A DNA stretch of 33,872 nt from JBGOUJ01 sp041477005 (GTDB taxonomy: Bacteria > Acidobacteriota > Terriglobia > Bryobacterales > JACQDG01). Each line of letters opens with the position of its first letter. Within the stretch, counting starts at the first letter, position 1. The stretch covers positions 1 to 33,872 of the forward strand of contig JBGOUJ010000012.1 of assembly GCA_041477005.1 (NCBI GenBank). The letters run 5' to 3'. Of the stretch, positions 15,069 to 22,345 are shown one piece after another. The position numbers and the translations under genes were made by a program. Under the pieces are notes generated by a model. It did not search any database and was not told where the DNA came from. It saw only the letters and a list, made by a program, of their open reading frames with translations.

Positions 15069-16127
15069 TTAATCCGGGTATTTTTCGCCCGGCCGAGCGA
15101 TGCGAATCCTGTGGTCCGTGAAGTGAAAATGCAGACCGGGTATCTCTACCTTCGGCATGTGGCATGTGATGCAATTCTGCTTCGCGACCGGACACAGTTT
15201 CAGGCTTTGACCGCCGGACACGTGATCGGCATCTGCGCGATTCGCGGCCGCCCGAGTCACAGGCGAGTGACAAGACCGGCATTTGGCATCATAGAACGAA
15301 GCGTCTTCTACCGGATGTGCGTGTGGATCGTGGCAGGCGGTACACGCAATCCGGCGGTCCGCTGTGTCATAGCATTTGCTGTTTGTCAGCCGGTAAGGTT
15401 GGAACCTGACGTTCAGAATCCCGCGCGGGCCGTTTGCCCCAATGTCAGCCCAAGTGCGATGACACCTGCCGCACAGATTCGAAAGATCTTCGGTACTCAT
15501 TGCCGACAGCTTCGCCATCCTGGCGTTCCCCGCCTTGCCGGTTCTCATTTCCGCGAGGTGTTGCGTCCCATCGCCGTGGCATTGTCCGCAGTGCACCCCG
15601 GGAACCAGCGATTCGAAGCGCAGTTGGCCGCCCTGCACGGCGCCCGTCGAGTGGCAGCCAAAGCAACGGCGCGTCTCCGCCGGATCGATCTTCCTGGCGG
15701 CAGCCTCCTCCAGATTGCCCCGATCCCTCCCTGCATGGCCCGGTGTCCAATCGAGACCTCCCAGCCCGGAATAAAAGCTCACGGCGGCCTCATAATAGGC
15801 GCCATTTCTCTCGAACACGTAAGTCTGGCCCACTGTGCCGAAACCAAAGGCCCACGCTATCGGCGCCGTGATTGCGGCGTTTCCATCGGTGACCGCATAG
15901 ATGCTCCGGCCGCCCTCGCGCCGGATCGAATAGGAATACTTCCCGTCGCTGTAACTGAGGTTCGGATGATTCCTGAGAATTTCGGAGTCCTGGGCGCTGT
16001 GGAGCGCGTGCGCCATGGGCGTGGAAGCCTGCGACGCGGCCTCCGCGCGGTGACAGTGTCCGCACTCCTGCGTCTGATCTCGAGCCCACGCCGAAGCCTG
16101 CAGAAAAAGCAGCAGCGCGAAAATCAT
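15069..16127 (-). CDS. Heptaheme c-type cytochrome, exported
   Basis: 352 residues with a short signal peptide (MIFALLLFLQASAWA) and seven CXXCH heme-attachment motifs: CGHCH (22-26), then CFGCH, CGQCH, CGRCH, CTACH, CRSCH and CITCH. The spacing between the first and second motif (well over 100 residues) holds a beta-rich segment (YSYSIRREGGRSIYAV, GQTYVFERNGAYYEAAVSFYSG), so the protein is a fusion of a non-heme domain with a heme cluster related to cytochrome c554/multiheme families. A role in periplasmic or outer-surface electron transfer is likely; the partner is unknown. Its start overlaps the TPR gene stop (ATGA), and its stop is five bases before the CRTAC1 start. Confidence 0.93.
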   Translation of the reverse strand: MIFALLLFLQASAWARDQTQECGHCHRAEAASQASTPMAHALHSAQDSEILRNHPNLSYSDGKYSYSIRREGGRSIYAVTDGNAAITAPIAWAFGFGTVGQTYVFERNGAYYEAAVSFYSGLGGLDWTPGHAGRDRGNLEEAAARKIDPAETRRCFGCHSTGAVQGGQLRFESLVPGVHCGQCHGDGTQHLAEMRTGKAGNARMAKLSAMSTEDLSNLCGRCHRTWADIGANGPRGILNVRFQPYRLTNSKCYDTADRRIACTACHDPHAHPVEDASFYDAKCRSCHSPVTRAAANRADADHVSGGQSLKLCPVAKQNCITCHMPKVEIPGLHFHFTDHRIRIARPGEKYPD

Positions 16128-17257
16128 TGCGGGTTCACTCCCGGCTGTCCTCCTTGCTGCACGGCGGTCAACCGGCGGACGATCGCCCGCTCGCGGTCGC
16201 CATCTTCCTTGCGCTTCAATCGGTAATACACAGTTGCCAGGCTGACGTGCGCCTCGGTGAACTGAGGCGATTCCCGGACGAGCTTTTCCAGCATCGCGCG
16301 CGCCTCCTCCACTTTGCCCGTGCCGAGTGCAATGGTGGCAAGCTGATAACGGGTGGCGGCATCGCCGGGCCGCAAGTTCAGGCAGCGCTCGAAAAGGGAA
16401 CGCGCTTCATCGTAACGCCGGTCCTGTTTCGCCAGAACCCCAAGCTGCAGAGTGGCGATGTAATTGGTTGGATTCCGTTCCAGTTCCTTGCGGAACGCGG
16501 CCTCCGCGCCGGCCGTATCCATCATGCCCAACAGCGCCAGTCCGAGATAGGACTGCGCATCGGGCAGCCCTGGATTCAATTCGACGGCCTTTTTCAGATC
16601 CTCGCGTGCGCCGACGAAATCTTTGGCATTCAATTTCGTGGCGCCCAGGAGCAGACGGGCCTCGGCGGAATCTCCGTTACGCAAAATCCGATCGATCACC
16701 TGGCTGCCGCGCGCCGTCTGCTTGTCGCGGATCAGCGCCGTGCCGAGAAGATAGTTGAGCGCCAGGTCGTCCGGAGTCTCCTTCTCCCAGGGATCGAGCA
16801 GTTCGACGGCCTTCTTGTAATCGCCCATCTGTACGTGGCAATCGGCGAGAAGAAACGAGACCTGGCGGTTGCGCGGCATCAGCGGCCGGACGATTTCCAG
16901 TTTGTCCCGGGCCTCGGCGAGACGGCCTGTCTTGTAATAGGCGAGCGCCAGATTGAGGAGCGACCCGGAGTTCCCGGGCTCCATTTGGAGCGCTCTATTG
17001 TACTCCGCGATCGCTTCGGAATAGCGGCCTTCGTGCGCCAGCGCAGCGCCGAGATTGGACAGAACCAGGACCGACTCCGGGCCGGCCTTCAGGTACTCGC
17101 GATATAGGCGTATCGCGCCATTGATGTCCCCGGCGTGGTGGTGAGCGATGGCGTCCCTGAGAATCACCTCGGGCTGCTGCGGTGCTGCCGCGGCGGCCGC
17201 GCGCAGCGCGAGCACCAGAGCGAGACGGCGCAGCGGGTCCCGGAAAGCGAAGCGCAT
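16124..17257 (-). CDS. Exported TPR-repeat protein
   Basis: 377 residues with an N-terminal signal peptide (RLALVLALRAAAAAAPQQ) and an almost continuous run of tetratricopeptide repeats, roughly nine to ten, for example SVLVLSNLGAALAHEGRYSE, GSLLNLALAYYKTGRLAEAR, PDAQSYLGLALLGMMDTAGA and AATRYQLATIALGTGKVEEA. TPR arrays bind other proteins; here the likely clients are the heptaheme cytochrome and the CRTAC1 protein encoded directly downstream, possibly during their maturation or assembly. First gene of that three-gene operon. The gap upstream to the TonB receptor stop holds paired hairpins (17371-17411). Confidence 0.92.
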   Translation of the reverse strand: MRFAFRDPLRRLALVLALRAAAAAAPQQPEVILRDAIAHHHAGDINGAIRLYREYLKAGPESVLVLSNLGAALAHEGRYSEAIAEYNRALQMEPGNSGSLLNLALAYYKTGRLAEARDKLEIVRPLMPRNRQVSFLLADCHVQMGDYKKAVELLDPWEKETPDDLALNYLLGTALIRDKQTARGSQVIDRILRNGDSAEARLLLGATKLNAKDFVGAREDLKKAVELNPGLPDAQSYLGLALLGMMDTAGAEAAFRKELERNPTNYIATLQLGVLAKQDRRYDEARSLFERCLNLRPGDAATRYQLATIALGTGKVEEARAMLEKLVRESPQFTEAHVSLATVYYRLKRKEDGDRERAIVRRLTAVQQGGQPGVNPQ

Positions 17258-17370
17258 GAGCAGGGCCTGAACATAACTCTACAACAGATGGGGTCTCGGT
17301 GAAGTAGGGGCCGGGGGCGGTGCGTACGCCCCCACCCTGAACCGGCTTAGAGCCTCGCAGCCGCCGTGGC

Positions 17371-17411
17371 GCACGCACTCTTGCGTGCAGCGCCGAGACT
17401 CGTCTCGGCGC
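17371..17411. repeat. Two adjacent perfect GC-rich hairpins
   Basis: Hairpin 1: GCACGCA (17371-17377) with TGCGTGC (17382-17388), four-base loop. Hairpin 2: GCGCCGAGA (17390-17398) with TCTCGGCGC (17403-17411), loop CTCG. They lie in the 244-base gap between the TonB receptor and the TPR gene. No T-tract follows on either strand. They may attenuate readthrough from the receptor gene or be a dispersed repeat; nothing else is seen in this gap. Confidence 0.75.
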
Positions 17412-17501
17412 CCGCGGGTCCACGGGACAAGGGTGTGCGCCGCGTCGTCAACCTCGCAACCTCTGTCGCCGTATTGTGCGAGACGCGGGTAAGGTGACGG
17501 C

Positions 17502-20500
17502 TCAGAAGTAAAACTTCACGGCCAGTTGCATGATACGGTGACCGATCTTGCTCGTCGCGGTTCCGAATAGCGGATTGCTTTGCTGACCGGCGGCGTTGAA
17601 CGAGGTCAGGTTCAGATTGTTATCGTTGCCAAAGGTGTAGACCGCGTGGTTCAGGAAGTTGAACGCTTCAGCGCGGAATTCCAATCTCGCCCTCTCGTTC
17701 AACCGGAAGCTCTTGAACAGTGACATGTCGGTGTTGAAGAACGCGGGTCCGAAGGCCTCCGGCTGAATGATCGGTCCGTTGTTGCCGGCCGTCGGCAGAG
17801 CAAAGCAATTTGGGTTGAGGTATTGATGGGGTCCGAGATTGCCGGTCGGATTGCACGTCAGCACCGGCATGGCGGGGACCGAATTCGTCCCGGTGATGTT
17901 CAGCGCGGTGACGCCCCTGGGCAGCGTCAGGTTGAATCTTGAGCCACCGCTGTTCAACTGCAGACTGGCGCCAGTCTCGATCTGGACGAGCCCGGACACC
18001 GACCATCCGTTGATGGCGCCCCCCAGGAGCCGGTAGCCATGGCCTCTGATTGGATCGCCCAGTTGCAACGAATAGGCGGCGTTGAAGATGTGACGCCGGT
18101 CAAAGTTGAGCGGCCCGTAGTTGTTCGCAGGGTTCAAATTATCAATAGTCGTGCCCGCGGTGCCCCGGCCCAGCACCTTCGAGAGGGTGTAATTGATCAG
18201 CCAGGTGTACCGGGCGCTTTGGTGGTTGAGGCCGATCTGGAGGGAGTTGTAGTTGGAGAAGCCGTCGTAGCTGTACACCGTGACATCTCCGTAATTGGTG
18301 TAGGGGCGATACAGGTTGTAGTTGACGCTGTTCGCATTCGGAACGGACAGCATCGTTCCATACGGGACTGCGTTGATGTTGTGGAAATTGGCTTCGGTCA
18401 GATGGCGCACTTTGTTACCGACATAAGCGACTTCCAGTTGCGAATTGCCGGGAATACGCTGCGAGATCGTGAAGTTATACGTCCAGGTGAGCGGCATCTG
18501 GGAGTCGTCTCGGGCCACCAAAGCCTGGTTGGTCTGGTAGGTACTGCGCGCCGGGGGAGGGGAGGCATCGATCGCCGCCAAAGTTGTGCCGGAGCTCGTC
18601 GTCAGCGACTGTTGGTAAGATCCGTTCGCTGTGGCCACACCGGTGGTATCCTTCGGGCCCCGGTATCGGAAAAGCCCGATGCCTCCGCGGATGATGGTCT
18701 TTCCCGTCCCGAATACGTCCCAGGCCGCGCCAAATCGCGGCGCTTTGAACAGCCCTCGATTTGGGAAACCCGAGATCGGAATGCTCGGGTCGATTCCGTG
18801 CCACGCGATGCCAGGCAGGACGGCGGTCGCGCTGTTCGTGTACGTAGCGGGGTTCCAGACGGCCATCCCGACGCCAAACCGATCGAACCACTGGTTGTCG
18901 TGCTGGAGCCGGATACCGTAATCGACGGTAAAGCGCCGCGTCACCTTCCAGCTATCTTGCAGGTAACCTTCGTATAGATAGCTCGCTACGCGCGTGAAGG
19001 CGTCGAAATTCCCCTGCAAAAACCCGAAGACGCGTCCCGTCAGCAGGTCGGCATAGGCGTTCCCGCTGCTTGACGCGCTTGTGGCGTCGACGGTGATGGT
19101 GCCATTGGCGGCGCGACCAGCCGGCTCTATGTTGGCGTAGTATTCGGCATAGAAGCCCGCCTTGAAGGTATGGGTGCCCCACACCTTGGCGACATTGTCC
19201 GCCAGGCTGGCCATGGGCTTGGTGGCGGAATAGGTTCCGAGGGGCATGTTATGGCCTGCCGCCAGCCCGGAGTTGTTGCTGAGCGTGGCCACCTGGTTGT
19301 TCGACCCCGAGAGGTTCGGGATCTGCTGGATACCATTGGCAAAGATGCCGTGGTAGGGATACCCGAGCTTGAAGCGGTCGACGGCGCCCGGGTTCGCGTA
19401 ACTGTTTGGGAAATTGATGTAGGTGTACGAACCCACGAACTCGTTGGTCAGAGTCGGACTGAAGACATGCGTCAGGTCCACTGCTTCCGATTCGGAATGA
19501 TTACGACCCAGGATGGCTGATGGATACGGCACTTGATTCGAGGATTGCCCCCACAACTGGATCGGAAAACTCTGCAATTCCTGCTGGTGGTAGACGCGCA
19601 CGAACAGCTTCGTGGCGTCGCTGATCGAGTAATCCGCCCGGGTCACAAACTGCCATCCATTCTGGGGGAAAGCGACTTGCAGGATGTAGTTGTAACCGCC
19701 CGTCTGGAATGGGTTGGCATTCGGCATCGGCAGCAGCCCGGTCATCACCTGGCCGCCCTTGTCAAACTGGCTCGCCGGAATGATGCCGCCCGGAAACTGC
19801 GCCGGGCTCACCGGTTGAGCATTGCCCGGCACCTGTCCGGGCGCCCCGAGCGCGGCGATCGACGCCGGGGAGAAATCACCGTTGCGCATGGCCGCGGTCG
19901 GAACGGAAGTCTGGATCTGAGCCGAGGTGAGGTGCTGGTAGAAATATTCAAAACCCGAGAAGAAGAACAGCTTGTCGCGATTCTTGTTGAAACGCGTGCC
20001 GGGGATGATCACCGGTCCGCCAATGTTCCCGCCCGGGAAGTAGTAGACATTCGGGGCTTTGGGCAGTCCATTTCTGTTGTTGAGCCAGTCGTTGGCGTTC
20101 ATCACGTAGTTCCGGGCTGACAGGTAACCCTCACCGTGGAAGCTCGTGCCGCCGGCCTTGGTAATGGTGCTGATCACGATGGGACCTTTGGAGTTCTCGG
20201 CGCTGAAGTTCGATAGCAGCACTTTCACTTCCTGAATCATGTCCGGATTTGGATTGACCGGAGTGGCGCAATTGCAGCCGGGGTCCGAGACGTGCGCGGC
20301 ATCGGACATGATTTCCACCGAAGCCAAGGGCGCGCCATTGGCGGCGAAGTAACCTAGCGCGCTCTGGCGCCCGGCGTTGCCGTTGCCGTTGATCCCCATC
20401 ACCTGGCCATCGTAGCCCGGCGCGTTGTTGAGGCCGTTGCCGGTCTGGGCGAATCCGGGCAGCATTTTGATGTACTCGGCGGCGCTGCGCCCGACCGTCG

Positions 20501-20954
20501 CTATGCTCTGCAGCGTCTGCGTGTTCAGAACCTGGGCCTTTTCACCGGAGTCGACCGGCGTGATGTTTTCGGCTGTAGCTCGGACCTCTACCGTTTGCGT
20601 GGTTAAGCCGACCTGCAGATTGGCGTCGACGTTGCGCTTCTCCGCGCTGCTGAGAACGATTCCCTTCTGGGAGAACTTCTGAAATCCCGGCGCTTCGACG
20701 GCAAGGGAGTAGGCGGCAGCCGGGAGCGCAACCATACTGTAGTATCCCTCATTGTTTGTCTGCGTCTTGCGAACGTCACCTGACAGTTCGTTCGTCAACG
20801 TTATGCTCGCGTTTGGAACGACCAATCCGGAGGCATCCGTGACAATCCCTGTTAGTGTCGCCGTGGTTGCCTGGCCAAAACACAACTGCGCTCCGGTCAG
20901 CAAAATCACCAAAGCCGGCCCTATAGCTTTACACGCCCTGCTGAATATTCCCAT
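17502..20954 (-). CDS. TonB-dependent receptor with carboxypeptidase-regulatory-like N-terminal domain (Oar-like)
   Basis: Outer-membrane protein of 1150 residues. Order: signal peptide (about 1-28), an Ig-like carboxypeptidase-regulatory domain (TGIVTDASGLVVPNASITL to about residue 115), a plug-like region, then a large beta-barrel rich in Tyr, Asn and Gly, ending in the aromatic-terminated strand IMQLAVKFYF expected for BAM insertion. No separate TonB box could be recognised. This architecture is the hugely expanded acidobacterial Oar-like family; the ligand (oligosaccharide, peptide or other) is unknown. The start is supported by AAGGA six bases before the ATG and by a promoter-like sequence further upstream. 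No SusD-like partner is adjacent. Transcription may continue into the TPR/cytochrome operon. Confidence 0.93.
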   Translation of the reverse strand: MGIFSRACKAIGPALVILLTGAQLCFGQATTATLTGIVTDASGLVVPNASITLTNELSGDVRKTQTNNEGYYSMVALPAAAYSLAVEAPGFQKFSQKGIVLSSAEKRNVDANLQVGLTTQTVEVRATAENITPVDSGEKAQVLNTQTLQSIATVGRSAAEYIKMLPGFAQTGNGLNNAPGYDGQVMGINGNGNAGRQSALGYFAANGAPLASVEIMSDAAHVSDPGCNCATPVNPNPDMIQEVKVLLSNFSAENSKGPIVISTITKAGGTSFHGEGYLSARNYVMNANDWLNNRNGLPKAPNVYYFPGGNIGGPVIIPGTRFNKNRDKLFFFSGFEYFYQHLTSAQIQTSVPTAAMRNGDFSPASIAALGAPGQVPGNAQPVSPAQFPGGIIPASQFDKGGQVMTGLLPMPNANPFQTGGYNYILQVAFPQNGWQFVTRADYSISDATKLFVRVYHQQELQSFPIQLWGQSSNQVPYPSAILGRNHSESEAVDLTHVFSPTLTNEFVGSYTYINFPNSYANPGAVDRFKLGYPYHGIFANGIQQIPNLSGSNNQVATLSNNSGLAAGHNMPLGTYSATKPMASLADNVAKVWGTHTFKAGFYAEYYANIEPAGRAANGTITVDATSASSSGNAYADLLTGRVFGFLQGNFDAFTRVASYLYEGYLQDSWKVTRRFTVDYGIRLQHDNQWFDRFGVGMAVWNPATYTNSATAVLPGIAWHGIDPSIPISGFPNRGLFKAPRFGAAWDVFGTGKTIIRGGIGLFRYRGPKDTTGVATANGSYQQSLTTSSGTTLAAIDASPPPARSTYQTNQALVARDDSQMPLTWTYNFTISQRIPGNSQLEVAYVGNKVRHLTEANFHNINAVPYGTMLSVPNANSVNYNLYRPYTNYGDVTVYSYDGFSNYNSLQIGLNHQSARYTWLINYTLSKVLGRGTAGTTIDNLNPANNYGPLNFDRRHIFNAAYSLQLGDPIRGHGYRLLGGAINGWSVSGLVQIETGASLQLNSGGSRFNLTLPRGVTALNITGTNSVPAMPVLTCNPTGNLGPHQYLNPNCFALPTAGNNGPIIQPEAFGPAFFNTDMSLFKSFRLNERARLEFRAEAFNFLNHAVYTFGNDNNLNLTSFNAAGQQSNPLFGTATSKIGHRIMQLAVKFYF

Positions 20955-20994
20955 GACCCATCCTTGACCGGAATTTTGACGTCCCGATTGCCCG

Positions 20995-21022
20995 AGTATA
21001 CACCAGCCCGGCTCGGTTGCAA
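20995..21022 (-). promoter_or_regulatory. Sigma-70-like promoter for the TonB-dependent receptor
   Basis: On the minus strand TTGCAA (21017-21022), a 16-base spacer and TATACT (20995-21000) stand 41 bases upstream of the receptor ATG. The -10 matches five of six consensus bases and the -35 four of six. Position and orientation fit; transcription has not been shown. Confidence 0.5.
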
Positions 21023-21183
21023 CCGGATTTTTTCGTGCCGCATCGTTCCGGGTACAGGGGCAGAGCCAACCCGGAACTGCCCAGTCCCGAAGATTTCTCG
21101 GCGCGCCTCCGCCCCTGCTCCCTTCCTTGCCAACTTTTCGCGCAGCAGCAGCCAGACTCTAACTCCTACCGGCGGGTACAAAC

Positions 21184-21300
21184 CTGAGCGTGCTGGCCTA
21201 CAACCTGATGGGAACCTGTTTCGCCGGCTGGTGCCGCCGAAGAGAATCGACACTTGGTCGGTGACGAGCCTCCTACCCCCGCGCGTGAATGCTGCGGTCG
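21184..21300 (+). pseudogene. Relic of an IS1380-family transposase C terminus
   Basis: The plus strand encodes LSVLAYNL (21184-21207), then after two extra bases the frame continues GNLFRRLVPPKRIDTWSVTS (from 21210) and decays after about 21290. This matches, from memory, the conserved C-terminal stretch of IS1380-type transposases (LAYNLGNLWRRLVLPKRIDTWSLTSLQQRL). It is frameshifted, lacks the rest of the gene, and no terminal inverted repeats are visible. The remainder of the 20955-21333 gap holds only the receptor promoter. Confidence 0.65.
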
Positions 21301-21333
21301 GCGGCACTGGCGTCAATTCGTCTTCAGAATCGC

Positions 21334-22194
21334 TTACAGACCCACCCCGCAGGGCTGCCCGCTGCGCGGCAAATCGAACAGCACGGCGGCCTCTCCTTTT
21401 GCGGCGATCTCCCTATCGAAGAAGGCGACGATCTTGTCGCGCCGGGCGAGCAGCCCGTCGATCTCCATATCGTTGACATAAGGCTTCAATCGCTTTTGCA
21501 GCAGCGGCTTGTGCAGCTCGCGCAACTTGGCCAGGAGCTTGCGATCGCATTGCACCAGATCCTTCTGGCTGAGCAGATCCTTGCTGGCGCGAAAGGCCCG
21601 CGTGAAGTCGATCATCCAGATTTGCCAATCCCGGGTGATCAGGAAATTGGTGAGGTTGGCGTCGGTGTTATAGATCAACTGGTCGAAGACCCGGATGGCA
21701 TACATCTGGCGGTTCCAGCTTTCCACATCCGGCGGGTCGAGCTTCTGGCGGAGGCGGTCTACCTCGAGGATGGCGTTGTCTACCCACCAGGTGAGCGACG
21801 CTGGCCTGCCGCCTACCTTGCGCTCCACATAGGGCGGAACCATGTTGAGGTCCAGGATCTTGGCCAGTTCGTAGCCCGCTACATTGAACTCCCACCAATC
21901 CTTGAAGTTCAGTTCGGTTCCGCGGCTGCCGGTAAAGGATGTCTTGGATTCGTGTATCACCTGGATACCGGCATCGTGGGTGAATTTACCGTCGTCCAGG
22001 GTGGCCTGCTTGGGATTGGTAACGCCCTTGGGGATGTTCCGCTGGGGCCCGATCTTTGCCGTTCGCAGGAACGCTTCCATTTCCTGGCAGGTCTGCTTGG
22101 GTAACGTGGCAGGCCGTTGATCGGCCGCCCATAACCCCCCGCACAGGACCAGCCCTATTACCAGAGCTTCACTGCCGTAGCTTCTCGTGCGCAT
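21334..22194 (-). CDS. Exported protein with HipA/PI4-kinase-like catalytic motifs, unnamed family
   Basis: 286 residues with a probable signal peptide (SEALVIGLVLCGGLWAADQ), so it should act outside the cytoplasm. The interior carries what looks like an atypical kinase core. VIHESKTSF includes a possible ATP-binding Lys84, and EFNVAGYELAKILDLNMVPP resembles the Glu-helix and VPP segment of HipA/PI4K/FAM20-like folds. FDQLIYNTDANLTNFLI (170-186) places Asp178 and Asn183 like the N-x-D-x-H-x-x-N loop of HipA, with Asn180 for His; WMIDFTRAF supplies Asp196 in the DFG-like position. I do not know a named family for it, and the kinase assignment is motif-based inference. It is divergent from the CadC-like regulator across 151 bases. 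Confidence 0.75.
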   Translation of the reverse strand: MRTRSYGSEALVIGLVLCGGLWAADQRPATLPKQTCQEMEAFLRTAKIGPQRNIPKGVTNPKQATLDDGKFTHDAGIQVIHESKTSFTGSRGTELNFKDWWEFNVAGYELAKILDLNMVPPYVERKVGGRPASLTWWVDNAILEVDRLRQKLDPPDVESWNRQMYAIRVFDQLIYNTDANLTNFLITRDWQIWMIDFTRAFRASKDLLSQKDLVQCDRKLLAKLRELHKPLLQKRLKPYVNDMEIDGLLARRDKIVAFFDREIAAKGEAAVLFDLPRSGQPCGVGL

Positions 22195-22313
22195 AGTTTG
22201 CCTCCATTCCCAATGCAGTGAATCACTTCCGGCCCCCGGACGTCATGAAGTTGGCCTCAAGAAACTATGAAAAAGGCCTGAAAGATCCATCAAGAGCCGT
22301 CGGATCAGGACGT

Positions 22314-22319
22314 TATAAT
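22314..22319 (+). promoter_or_regulatory. TATAAT -10 element before the CadC-like regulator
   Basis: A perfect TATAAT stands 26 bases before the ATG at 22346. No convincing -35 is seen at 16-19 bases spacing, so either the promoter is activator-dependent or the match is chance in an otherwise GC-rich strand. It lies in the gap shared with the divergent kinase-like gene. Confidence 0.4.
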
Positions 22320-22345
22320 GAACCCGGCGCTCCTGCCGACCGGCA

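Noticed and set aside
15064..15282. N-terminal extension of the CRTAC1 protein
   Set aside because: The extra residues overlap the heptaheme cytochrome coding region out of frame; the Tat signal starts at 15063.
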